Assembly (NCBI GenBank): GCA_019689615.1
Contig: JADGHD010000174.1
Span: 1 to 8,768 of the forward strand
DNA from: Frankia sp.
GTDB taxonomy: Bacteria; Actinomycetota; Actinomycetes; Frankiales; Frankiaceae
DNA: 8,768 bases
Direction of reading: 5' to 3'
A program made the translations under genes and the position numbers. Below, piece after piece: positions 1 through 6,524 of the stretch; position 1 is the stretch's first letter; each line of letters begins with the position of its first letter. The notes beneath the pieces were generated by a model. It saw only the letters and a program-made list of their open reading frames with translations, had not been told where the DNA came from and searched no databases.

Positions 1-19
1 TTGTGTATAAGCGACAGGG

Positions 20-1930
20 TCAGGCCGGTTGCGGGGCGGCGGGGGCCGGGATCAGTGCCTCCTTCACGGCGTCGCCGGCGAACTGGGTGCGGTAGAGCTC
101 GGCGTAGCGGCCGTCGGCGGCCAGGAGGTCGGGATGGGTGCCGCGCTCGACGATGCGGCCGTTCTCGATCACTGCGATGAGGTCGGCGTCGCGGATGGTC
201 GACAGGCGATGCGCGATCACGATCGCGGTCCGGCCGGCGAGGGCCTCGGCCAGCGCGTCCTGGACGGCGGTCTCCGAGGTCGAGTCGAGGTGGGCGGTGG
301 CCTCGTCGAGGATGACGACCCTCGGCTGGGCCAGCAGCAGGCGGGCGATCGTCAGGCGCTGGCGCTCGCCGCCGGAGAGGCGGTAGCCGCGCTCGCCGAC
401 CACCGTGTCCAGGCCGTCGGGCAGGCTGGCGACGAGGTCGGCGAGCCGGGCGGCGCGCAGCGCATCCCACAGCTCCTCCTCGGTCGCGTCCGGCTTCGCG
501 AGCTCCAGGTTCGCCCGGACCGTGTCGTGGAACAGGTGCCCGTCCTGGGTGACCATCCCGATGGTCTCGCGCAGCGAGGCGAACGACAGCTCGCGCACAT
601 CCACCCCGGACAGCCGGACCGCGCCGGAGTCGGCGTCGTACAGCCGGGGGATGAGCTGGGCGATCGTCGACTTGCCCGCGCCGGACGAGCCGACCAGCGC
701 GACCATCTGCCCCGGCTCGGCGCGCAGGGTCACCTCGTTCAGCACCTGCTCCCCGCCGCGGGTGTCGAGCACGGCGACCTCCTCCAGCGAGGCGAGCGAG
801 ACCGCGTCCGCCGGCGGGTAGGCGAAGCTGACGTGGTCCAGCTCGACCGACACCGGTCCGTCCGGCACGCTCCTGGCGTCCGGCCGCTCGACGACCAGCG
901 GCCTGAGGTCGAGCACCTCGAACACCCGCTCGAAGCTGACCAGCGCGCTCATCACCTCGACCCGGGCGCTGGCCAGCGCGGTCAGCGGGGCGTATAGCCG
1001 GGTGAGCAGCAGCGCCAGGGCGACGACCGTGCCCGGGTCCAGGCGGCCGCGCAGCGCGAGAAACCCGCCGAGGCCGTAGACGAGGGCCAGCGCGAGCGTG
1101 GAGACGAGCGTCAGCGCGGTGACGAAGACCATCTGCGCCATCGCCGTGCGCAGACCGATGTCGCGCACCCGCCGCGCCCGCCTGGCGAACTCGGCCGACT
1201 CCTTCTCCGGCCGGCCGAACAGCTTCACCAGCGTGGCTCCGGGCGCCGAGAACCGCTCCGTCATCCTTGTGCTCATCACCGCGTTGTGGGTGGCCGCCTC
1301 CCGCTCCAGCCGGGCCAGCCGGTTGCCCATCCGCCGCGCCGGCAGCACGAACACCGGCAGCAGCACCAGTGCGAGCAGGGTGATCTGCCACGACAGCCGG
1401 ACCATCACGGCCCCGGTCAGCAGGACCGCGACCAGGTTGCTGACGACGCCGGACAGCGTGTCGCTGAACGCCCGCTGGGCGCCGATCACGTCGTTGTTCA
1501 GCCGGCTGACCAGCGCGCCGGTGTGGGTGCGGGTGAAGAACGCCACCGGCATCCGCTGCACGTGGTCGAACACGGCCGTGCGCAGGTCGAGGATCAGGCC
1601 CTCGCCGATGCTGGCCGACAGCCAGCGGTTCACCAGGCCCAGCGTCGCCTCGGCGATGGCGATGATCGCGATGACCACGGCCAGCCAGACCACGACCCGG
1701 GGCTCGGACCCCTCGACGATGGCCGTCACCACCCGGCCGGCCAGCAGCGGGGTCGCCACCGCCAGGGCCGCCGCCACCACGCTGAGCAGCACGAACCAGA
1801 CGAGCTGGGCGCGGTGCGGCCGGGCGAAGCCGATGATCCGCCGGATGGTGACCCGGGACACGGGCCGGCGTTCCTCCTGCGCGGTCATGATCCCGTAGAG
1901 CGATGTCCAGGCGACGTATTCCATGCTCAT
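20..1930 (-). CDS. ABC transporter, fused permease and ATP-binding half-exporter
   Basis: A 636-residue type IV ABC half-exporter that would work as a dimer in the cytoplasmic membrane, probably moving a drug, lipid or other amphipathic compound outward. Residues about 40-335 are the membrane domain, with hydrophobic segments near 41-65, 78-100, 158-178, 180-198 and 266-312. Residues about 358-620 are the ATPase: Walker A GSSGAGKST (414-422), Q-loop Q462, signature LSGGE (518-522), Walker B VVILDE (538-543), D-loop near 546-550 and H-loop H574. All catalytic residues are intact. An extra stretch of about 15-20 residues (376-394) separates the A-loop region from the Walker A strand; as I recall, related actinobacterial exporters share it. 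The ATG at 1930 is chosen because AGGTGG lies 8 nt upstream. The reading frame stays open to 2188, but that extension crosses tandem repeats whose 16-bp period is not a codon multiple, and a candidate promoter. ATGs at 1924 and 1888 are weaker alternatives. Substrate unknown; no partner half-transporter is visible. Confidence 0.93.
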   Translation of the reverse strand: MSMEYVAWTSLYGIMTAQEERRPVSRVTIRRIIGFARPHRAQLVWFVLLSVVAAALAVATPLLAGRVVTAIVEGSEPRVVVWLAVVIAIIAIAEATLGLVNRWLSASIGEGLILDLRTAVFDHVQRMPVAFFTRTHTGALVSRLNNDVIGAQRAFSDTLSGVVSNLVAVLLTGAVMVRLSWQITLLALVLLPVFVLPARRMGNRLARLEREAATHNAVMSTRMTERFSAPGATLVKLFGRPEKESAEFARRARRVRDIGLRTAMAQMVFVTALTLVSTLALALVYGLGGFLALRGRLDPGTVVALALLLTRLYAPLTALASARVEVMSALVSFERVFEVLDLRPLVVERPDARSVPDGPVSVELDHVSFAYPPADAVSLASLEEVAVLDTRGGEQVLNEVTLRAEPGQMVALVGSSGAGKSTIAQLIPRLYDADSGAVRLSGVDVRELSFASLRETIGMVTQDGHLFHDTVRANLELAKPDATEEELWDALRAARLADLVASLPDGLDTVVGERGYRLSGGERQRLTIARLLLAQPRVVILDEATAHLDSTSETAVQDALAEALAGRTAIVIAHRLSTIRDADLIAVIENGRIVERGTHPDLLAADGRYAELYRTQFAGDAVKEALIPAPAAPQPA

Positions 1931-1935
1931 CGCCC

Positions 1936-1944
1936 GCACCACCT
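1936..1944 (-). promoter_or_regulatory. Ribosome binding site of the ABC exporter
   Basis: Read on the minus strand, GCAGGTGGT precedes the ATG at 1930; its AGGTGG core ends 8 nt before the start codon. This is the best Shine-Dalgarno match near any in-frame start and decides in favour of 1930 over the far-upstream start at 2188 and the downstream ATG at 1888. Confidence 0.6.
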
Positions 1945-1967
1945 GCCTTCCCTCGGCCCGTCTGCCT

Positions 1968-2031
1968 GCCGTCGTCTGCCCGTGCTGTCGTCTGCGTGCG
2001 CTGTCGTCCGCGTGCGCCGTCGTCTGCCTGC
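1968..2031. repeat. Four imperfect 16-bp tandem repeats upstream of the exporter
   Basis: Four head-to-tail 16-bp units are visible on the plus strand: GCCGTCGTCTGCCCGT (1968-1983), GCTGTCGTCTGCGTGC (1984-1999), GCTGTCGTCCGCGTGC (2000-2015) and GCCGTCGTCTGCCTGC (2016-2031). A degraded partial copy precedes them (about 1955-1967). The shared core is GYYGTCGTCYGC. The period is not a multiple of three, which argues against a coding role. They lie 38-101 bp upstream of the exporter start codon, inside the likely untranslated leader. They could be operator sites, a structured leader element or slippage-derived repeats; the sequence does not decide between these. Confidence 0.8.
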
Positions 2032-2157
2032 CCGTCGACCAGCCATGGCGTCCGGCCCGGTCGCCCGACCGGACCGATCCAAGCAGTGGGGTCCGACAGT
2101 TCCTCGCGCTCGCGTTGTCCGTCCGGAGTTGATCCGTCGCCCCGGGCGGTGCGACCG

Positions 2158-2188
2158 ACCGTAAAAGTTCAAGTTCACTCGAGGTCAA
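2158..2188 (-). promoter_or_regulatory. Candidate MerR/SoxR-type promoter for the exporter
   Basis: On the minus strand a -35-like TTGACC (2188-2183) and a -10-like TACGGT (2163-2158) are separated by exactly 19 bp, longer than the usual 17. The spacer carries CCTCGAGTGAACTTGAAC (2184-2167), an imperfect dyad that agrees at 14 of 18 positions with the SoxR box CCTCAAGTTAACTTGAGG as I remember it. A 19-20-bp spacer filled by a dyad is the hallmark of MerR-family activated promoters. Transcription would start near 2150, giving a leader of about 220 nt that runs through the 16-bp repeats to the ATG at 1930. No MerR or SoxR gene is in the window, so the regulator would act in trans. The boxes and spacing are seen directly; the regulator assignment is inference. 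Confidence 0.45.
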
Positions 2189-2259
2189 GAGCCCGGCCCG
2201 CCGGCGAATTCCAGGGGCGGCCTGCGTGGTGACGGTGTGGTACGCGAAAGTTGCCAGGT

Positions 2260-4071
2260 ATGACGAGCCTTCTTCTCGGGCCCCTGCACCGGTTCGCCGA
2301 CGCCAGCCGGGCGTGCGTCTGGGTGGAGACCGACGTGCCCGGCGAGGTCGAGGTGCGCTGCCTGCCCCAACCCGGGCCGCGGGCGAGCGCGCCGACGTTC
2401 ACCGTCGCGGGGCACCACTTCGCGCTGGTGACGGTGACCGGGCTCGAGGCCGGCCGCGGGTGGCCGTACGAGGTCTGGCTCACCCCGGGCGCCAGCACGC
2501 CGCAGGCGGCCGGGCAGGCGGAGCGGGTCTGGCCGCTGCCGGACGCCGCCGGCCCGCCGAGCCTGCTGCGCCCGGTCGGCGCCGGCCGCCCGGTGCGGCT
2601 CGTCTTCGGCTCGTGCCGGGTGACGGCGCCGCAGGCCAGGCCGTACACGCTCGACCCGGAGGAGCACCCGGACGGGCTGGGCACGGACGCGCTGCACGCG
2701 CTGGCCATGCGGATGGCCGAGACCGGCCAGGACGCCTGGCCGGACGCGTTGCTGCTGCTCGGCGACCAGGTCTACGCCGACCACGTCTCGCCGGTGACCG
2801 CCGAGCGGATCCGCGAGCGCCGCGACGTCAGCGTGCCGCCGGGCGAGGAGATCGCGGACTTCACCGAGTACTGCTGGCTCTACCAGGAGGCCTGGACGCA
2901 GCCGGAGATCCGCTGGCTGCTGTCCACCGTGCCGACGGCGATGATCGCCGACGACCACGACATCCGCGACGACTGGAACATCTCGGCCGCCTGGCGGGCC
3001 GATGCGCGCGCGGAGCCGTGGTGGGACACCCGGGTCACCAGCGGGATCATGGCGTACTGGTGCTACCAGCACCTGGGCAACCTCAGCCCCGAGGCGCTCG
3101 CGGCCGACCCGACGTTCGCCGCGGTACGCGAGCTCGCCGACCGCGGCGAGGACGCCGAGGAGCTGCTGCGCTCCTTCGCCCGCCGGGCCGATCGGACGGC
3201 CGACGGCCCCGCCGCGTGGGCGGCCGCCGCCGCCCAGGCGGGCGACCCAGCCGGTACTGCCGCCGCCCAGGCGGGCGACCCAGCCGGCACTGCCGGCACG
3301 CCGCCGCGCTGGAGTTACCGCTGGGACCTGGGCGGCGCGCGGCTGATCGTCATCGACTCCCGGATCAGCCGGGTCGTCGCCGCGGACGGGACGCGGGCGA
3401 TGGTGCACGACGCCGAGTGGGCCTGGGTCGAGGAGCAGGCCAGCCACCAGGGCGAGGTCGACCACCTGCTGCTCGGCACGTCGGTGCCGTACCTGCTCAC
3501 CCGGACGATCCACAACGTCGAGGCGGCGAGCGAGCTGGCGGCGTCCGGCCGGTTCGGCCGGCTGGTCGCGTCCGCCACCGAGCGGCTGCGCCGCTTCCTC
3601 GACCTGGAGCACTGGGCCGCGTTCGGCGACTCGTTCCGGCGGATGTCGCGGCTGCTGACGATGTCAGCGGCGGGCGAGCGCTGGCCGGCGCCGGCGAGCG
3701 TGGTCGTGCTGTCCGGCGACGTGCATCACGCCTACCTGGCCAGGGCGCGCCCGGCCGACGGCACGGCCACGCTCGCCCCGGTCTGGCAGGCGGTGTGCTC
3801 GCCGTTCCGCAACCCGCTGGGCCCTGGCATCCGGCGGATCGACGCGATCTCGCGGATGCGGCTGTTCGCCGTGCTCTCCGGCTGGGTGGCCCGCCTGCTC
3901 GGCGCCGGCAGGCCGCCGGTGGACTGGGAGGTCACCCACGGGCCGTGGTTCGACAGCCAGCTGGCGACGCTTGTGCTCGACGGCCGGTCGGCCACGCTCG
4001 TGCTGGAGAAGACCGAGCCCGACGGCGAGCCGGGCGGCCTCGACGAGGTGCTGCGCCACCAGCTCACCTGA
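2260..4071 (+). CDS. PhoD-like alkaline phosphatase/phosphodiesterase family protein
   Basis: A 603-residue metallophosphatase of the PhoD-like superfamily, expected to hydrolyse phosphomono- or diesters using two or more metal ions. Residues 1 to about 105 form a beta-rich N-terminal domain (starting LLLGPLHRFADASRACVWVET). The catalytic domain follows: FGSCR (116-120), GDQVYAD (168-174), DDHDIRDDWN (231-240) and SGDVHHAYLA (485-494), which supply the Asp, His and Tyr residues typical of metal and phosphate binding in PhoD enzymes. No Tat or Sec signal peptide is present, unlike secreted PhoD, so a cytoplasmic location is likely. The ATG at 2260 fits the N-terminus I recall for actinobacterial relatives and has a weak GAAAG 9 nt upstream; an in-frame TTG at 2251 is possible. 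Residues about 323-346 contain a duplicated 11-residue Ala/Gly/Pro-rich unit, probably a surface loop. It converges on the isomerase gene with a 15-bp gap. The true substrate is unknown. Confidence 0.9.
   Translation: MTSLLLGPLHRFADASRACVWVETDVPGEVEVRCLPQPGPRASAPTFTVAGHHFALVTVTGLEAGRGWPYEVWLTPGASTPQAAGQAERVWPLPDAAGPPSLLRPVGAGRPVRLVFGSCRVTAPQARPYTLDPEEHPDGLGTDALHALAMRMAETGQDAWPDALLLLGDQVYADHVSPVTAERIRERRDVSVPPGEEIADFTEYCWLYQEAWTQPEIRWLLSTVPTAMIADDHDIRDDWNISAAWRADARAEPWWDTRVTSGIMAYWCYQHLGNLSPEALAADPTFAAVRELADRGEDAEELLRSFARRADRTADGPAAWAAAAAQAGDPAGTAAAQAGDPAGTAGTPPRWSYRWDLGGARLIVIDSRISRVVAADGTRAMVHDAEWAWVEEQASHQGEVDHLLLGTSVPYLLTRTIHNVEAASELAASGRFGRLVASATERLRRFLDLEHWAAFGDSFRRMSRLLTMSAAGERWPAPASVVVLSGDVHHAYLARARPADGTATLAPVWQAVCSPFRNPLGPGIRRIDAISRMRLFAVLSGWVARLLGAGRPPVDWEVTHGPWFDSQLATLVLDGRSATLVLEKTEPDGEPGGLDEVLRHQLT
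3228..3293 (+). repeat. In-frame 33-bp tandem duplication inside the phosphatase gene
   Basis: Two adjacent 33-bp copies (3228-3260 and 3261-3293) differ at a single position, a T/C change in the codon following the CCAGCC segment. Each encodes the 11-residue unit AAAQAGDPAGT in frame, apart from the unit boundary. The near identity suggests a recent duplication. It sits between the DDHD-containing part and the later catalytic strands, in a segment of low complexity likely to be a flexible loop. Confidence 0.9.
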
Positions 4072-4073
4072 CG

Positions 4074-4097
4074 CCGGCGGCCGGCTTCAGCCGCCGG
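4074..4097. terminator. Hairpin at the convergent gene junction, possible bidirectional terminator
   Basis: CCGGCGGC (4074-4081) pairs perfectly with GCCGCCGG (4090-4097) across an 8-nt loop. It begins 3 bp after the phosphatase stop and its loop includes the isomerase stop codon (4087-4089 on the minus strand). There is no T-tract on either side, so it is not a canonical intrinsic terminator. Many actinobacterial terminators lack a clear T-tract, and the convergent position fits a terminator for both genes. Confidence 0.5.
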
Positions 4098-5094
4098 AGC
4101 TGAACGCGGCGTCGAAGGCGGCCGCTGGTGGGTCGACGGCGAGCCGGCGGACGAAGGCGAGCGCCTCCGGCGCGCCGACCAGCCGGTCCATGCCGGCGTC
4201 CTCCCACTCGATGGAGATCGGGCCGTCGTAGCCGATGGTGTTCAGCATCCGGAACGCGTCATCCCACGGGACGTCGCCGCGGCCGGTGGAGACGAAGTCC
4301 CAGCCGCGCCGCGGGTCGGCCCACGGCAGGTGGGAGCCGAGCCGGCCGTTGCGGCCGTTGCCGACCCGGCGTTTCGCGTCCTTGCAGTCGACGTGGTAGA
4401 TCCGGTCGCGGAAGTCCCAGAGGAAGCCGACCGGGTCGAGGTCCTGCCAGACGAAGTGGCTCGGGTCCCAGTTCAGGCCGAACGCCGGCCGCCGGCCGAT
4501 CGCCTCCAACGTCCGCACCGTCGTCCAGTAGTCGTAGGCGATCTCGCTTGGGTGCACCTCGTGGGCGAACCGCACCCCTACCGCGTCGAACGCGTCCAGG
4601 ATCGGGTTCCACCGGTCCGCGAAGTCGCGATAGCCGGCGTCGACGAGCTCCTGCGACACCGGCGGGAACATCGCCACGTACTTCCACACCGCCGAGCCGG
4701 TGAACCCGACGACGGTGCGCACGCCGAGCCGGGCCGCCGCGTGCCCGGTCGCGATCATCTCCTCGGCCGCCCGGGCGCGCACCCCGTCCGGGTCGCCGTC
4801 GCCCCACACCCGCGCCGGCAGGATGTCCCGGTGCCGGACGTCGATCGGGTCGTCGCAGACCGCCTGCCCGACCAGGTGGTTGGAGATCGCCCACACCCGC
4901 AGGTTGTGCTTCTCCAGGATGTCCAGCCGGGAGCGGACGTAGCCGTCGTCCTCGGCGGCCCGCCGCACGTCGAGGTGGTCGCCCCAGCAGGCGATCTCCA
5001 GCCCGTCGTAGCCCCAGCCGGACGCCAGCCGCGCCACCTCCTCGAACGGCAGGTCCGCCCACTGGCCGGTGAACAGGGTGACCGGTCGCGCCAT
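4087..5094 (-). CDS. Sugar phosphate isomerase/epimerase-type TIM-barrel protein
   Basis: A 335-residue protein of the xylose isomerase-like TIM-barrel superfamily (AP endonuclease 2 fold). It is expected to be a cytoplasmic, divalent-metal enzyme that isomerises, epimerises or dehydrates a sugar or cyclitol derivative. Metal-ligand candidates follow the usual four-strand order: E179 in AHEVHPSE, D210 with H213 in NWDPSHF, H234 and D236 in YHVDCKD, and E296 in SIEWED. The N-terminus (LFTGQWADLPFEEVARLASGWGYDGLEIACWGDH) is a well-formed first barrel strand and helix. At 335 residues it is somewhat longer than the usual 270-300. The ATG at 5094 has GGAGG 9 nt upstream. It lies 79 bp downstream of the oxidoreductase gene on the same strand, so it very likely acts on that enzyme's product. 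Alternatives are an inosose dehydratase-like enzyme, or a lyase acting on 3-keto sugars or 3-keto glycosides. The substrate is not identifiable from the sequence. Confidence 0.9.
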   Translation of the reverse strand: MARPVTLFTGQWADLPFEEVARLASGWGYDGLEIACWGDHLDVRRAAEDDGYVRSRLDILEKHNLRVWAISNHLVGQAVCDDPIDVRHRDILPARVWGDGDPDGVRARAAEEMIATGHAAARLGVRTVVGFTGSAVWKYVAMFPPVSQELVDAGYRDFADRWNPILDAFDAVGVRFAHEVHPSEIAYDYWTTVRTLEAIGRRPAFGLNWDPSHFVWQDLDPVGFLWDFRDRIYHVDCKDAKRRVGNGRNGRLGSHLPWADPRRGWDFVSTGRGDVPWDDAFRMLNTIGYDGPISIEWEDAGMDRLVGAPEALAFVRRLAVDPPAAAFDAAFSSGG

Positions 5095-5173
5095 GATGTC
5101 CGTCCTCCGCCCTTGTCGTCGGTTCGTTGCGCTGGCTGGCCCGGGGCCGCCGGTCGCCGGGTCCCGCCTTCGG

Positions 5174-6355
5174 TCAGGTCTGCACGGCGGTCCAGGCGGA
5201 GCCGTCCGCGGCGCTGCGGGCGACCGCGTCGAGGACCAGCTGGACCTGCAGGCCGTCGGCGAAGCTCGGCGTCGGCGCTGTGCCGGTGGCGAGCGCGGTG
5301 ACCAGGTCGGCCGCCTGGTGGGTGAACGAGTGCTCGTAGCCGAGGCCGTGGCCGGGCGGCCACCAGGCGTGCAGGTAGGGGTGGCCCGGCTCGGTGACCA
5401 GGATCCGGGTGAAGCCCGACACGTCGTTGTCCGCGCGGCCGTCGTAGAACTCCAGCTCGTTGAGCCGTTCCAGGTCGAAGACCAGGGAGCCGTCCGAGCC
5501 GTTCAGCTCGACGCGCAGCCCGTTCTTGCGGCCGAGCGCGAACCGGGTCGCCTCGTAGGTGGCCACCGCCCCGCCGTCGAGCCGGGCCAGGAACAGCGCC
5601 GCGTCGTCGACCGTCACCTGCCCGGTGGCGCCGGGCTGGCCGGAGGTCGCCGACAGCCCGGACTCCTCCGCCGGCAGCGGCCGCTCCCGGATGAACGTCT
5701 CGGTGAGCGCGCAGACGCTGCTGATCCGTTGGCCGGTGATGAACTGGGTGAGGTCGATGATGTGCGCGCCGATGTCGCCCAGCGCCCCCGACCCGGCGAT
5801 CTCCCGGCGTAGCCGCCAGGCCAGCGGGAACTCCGGGTCCACCAGCCAGTCCTGCAGGTAGACCGCGCGTACGTGGCGCAGCGTGCCGAGCCGGCCGGCG
5901 GCGACCAGATCACGGGCGAAGGTGGCGGCGGGCAGCCGCCGGTAGTTGAAGCCGACCGCCGAGCGGATCCCCGCCGCCTCGGCCGCCCGCGCGGCCTCGG
6001 CCATCGCCCGGGCCTCGTCGACACTGTTCGCCAGCGGCTTCTCGCACAGCACGTGCTTGCCGGCGGCCAGCGCGGCGAGCGCGATCTCGGCGTGGCTCGA
6101 GCCGGGGCTGCAGATGTCCACCAGGTCGACGTCGTCCCGGCGGATCAGCGCCTTCCAGTCGGTCTCGTAGGCGCGGAAGCCCAGCTTCGTCGCTGCCGTG
6201 GCGACCTTCTCCTGGTCGCGCCCGCACACCACGGCGAGGTCGACCTCCAGCGGGAGGTCGAAGAACCGGTTCACCGACCGCCAGGCGTGCGAGTGGGCGG
6301 CGCCCATGAAGGCGTAGCCCACCATGCCGACGCCGAGCCGCTGTCGTTGCGTCAT
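5174..6355 (-). CDS. Gfo/Idh/MocA family NAD(P)-dependent oxidoreductase
   Basis: A 393-residue cytoplasmic dehydrogenase that oxidises a hydroxyl of a sugar or cyclitol with NAD(P). Residues about 5-130 form the Rossmann domain, with a nucleotide-binding loop GVGMVGYAFMG (8-18), then ICSPGSSHAEIALAALAAGKHV and the family signature CEKPLA (104-109, with catalytic-type K106). The C-terminal alpha/beta domain carries NYRR (137-140) and GDIGAHIID (193-201), where D194 and H198 occupy the positions of the catalytic Asp and His of inositol and levoglucosan dehydrogenases. A Ser/Gly/Pro-rich stretch near 229-246 looks like a surface loop. The ATG at 6355 has GGAG 8 nt upstream. It lies between the sugar-binding protein and the TIM-barrel gene on the same strand, a pairing common in sugar oxidation pathways. 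Inositol 2-dehydrogenase, levoglucosan dehydrogenase or a glycoside 3-dehydrogenase are all possible; none can be chosen with confidence. Confidence 0.92.
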   Translation of the reverse strand: MTQRQRLGVGMVGYAFMGAAHSHAWRSVNRFFDLPLEVDLAVVCGRDQEKVATAATKLGFRAYETDWKALIRRDDVDLVDICSPGSSHAEIALAALAAGKHVLCEKPLANSVDEARAMAEAARAAEAAGIRSAVGFNYRRLPAATFARDLVAAGRLGTLRHVRAVYLQDWLVDPEFPLAWRLRREIAGSGALGDIGAHIIDLTQFITGQRISSVCALTETFIRERPLPAEESGLSATSGQPGATGQVTVDDAALFLARLDGGAVATYEATRFALGRKNGLRVELNGSDGSLVFDLERLNELEFYDGRADNDVSGFTRILVTEPGHPYLHAWWPPGHGLGYEHSFTHQAADLVTALATGTAPTPSFADGLQVQLVLDAVARSAADGSAWTAVQT

Positions 6356-6524
6356 AGAGAGATCTCCAGGTGAGGGATGAGGCCGGTGCTCCCGGGGCGC
6401 GGGCGTGGCTGGCCCGCGGCCGCGTGTTCCCCTGCCGCCGCGGCCGCGGGCGGCGCCGCCCGTCGACGAGCGGCCCGTCGCCGCGCCCCGTCGCCGGGGG
6501 CGCGGGCTGGCACGGCCGGGGGTG
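6356..6524. other. Intergenic gap rich in GC palindromes
   Basis: This 169-bp gap between the binding-protein stop and the oxidoreductase start holds at least three GC palindromes: CCGCGGCCGCGG (6438-6449), CGGGCGGCGCCGCCCG (6447-6462, perfect) and a stem-loop at 6481-6505. The oxidoreductase ribosome binding site (GGAG, about 6364-6367) is at its left end. I see no promoter-like sequence, so the oxidoreductase is probably reached by read-through from upstream. Confidence 0.65.
6481..6505 (-). terminator. Strong stem-loop just after the binding-protein gene
   Basis: CCGCGCCCC (6481-6489) and GGGGCGCGG (6497-6505) form a perfect 9-bp GC stem with a 7-nt loop. It starts about 20 bp beyond the stop codon of the binding-protein gene. 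There is no T-tract, so it is either a partial terminator or an mRNA-stabilising 3' hairpin, as seen after binding-protein genes in other ABC operons, where it raises their message over that of the neighbours. Confidence 0.5.

Larger units (their letters stand above)
1931..2259. other. Divergent intergenic region between exporter and phosphatase
   Basis: About 330 bp lie between the divergent start codons at 1930 (minus) and 2260 (plus). It holds the ribosome binding site of the exporter, a cluster of 16-bp imperfect tandem repeats (1968-2031), and a relatively AT-rich pocket at 2158-2190 with a candidate minus-strand promoter. I see no convincing plus-strand sigma-70-type promoter for the phosphatase. 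Open frames crossing this region are low-complexity, rich in Arg, Ala and Thr, and look like nothing known, so I treat it as non-coding. Confidence 0.75.

Noticed and set aside
29..997. Long plus-strand open frame opposite the exporter ATPase domain
   Set aside because: A shadow of the antisense gene caused by high GC; the translation is rich in Arg, Gly, Val and Asp with no recognisable domain.
1968..2031. CRISPR array
   Set aside because: Units are 16 bp, directly adjacent, with no spacers and no cas genes nearby.
1931..2188. N-terminal extension of the exporter from an ATG at 2188
   Set aside because: Low complexity, overlaps out-of-phase 16-bp repeats and a candidate promoter, and no ribosome binding site stands out; the ATG at 1930 is better supported.
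2251..2259. TTG at 2251 as the phosphatase start
   Set aside because: In frame and possible, but the ATG at 2260 is a stronger start codon and has better-placed upstream GAAAG; the difference is only three residues.
2185..3612. 475-residue minus-strand open frame opposite the phosphatase
   Set aside because: Compositionally biased shadow with no domain and no ribosome binding site, covering a well-supported gene.
2226..4103. 625-residue plus-strand open frame overlapping the phosphatase
   Set aside because: Different frame of the phosphatase gene; Arg/Pro/Gly-rich with no motifs, whereas the chosen frame carries all PhoD motifs.
5095..5173. Promoter or terminator in the gap between oxidoreductase and TIM-barrel genes
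   Set aside because: Only short imperfect GC pairings and no clear -35/-10 pair; best read as an intra-operon spacer with the GGAGG ribosome binding site.
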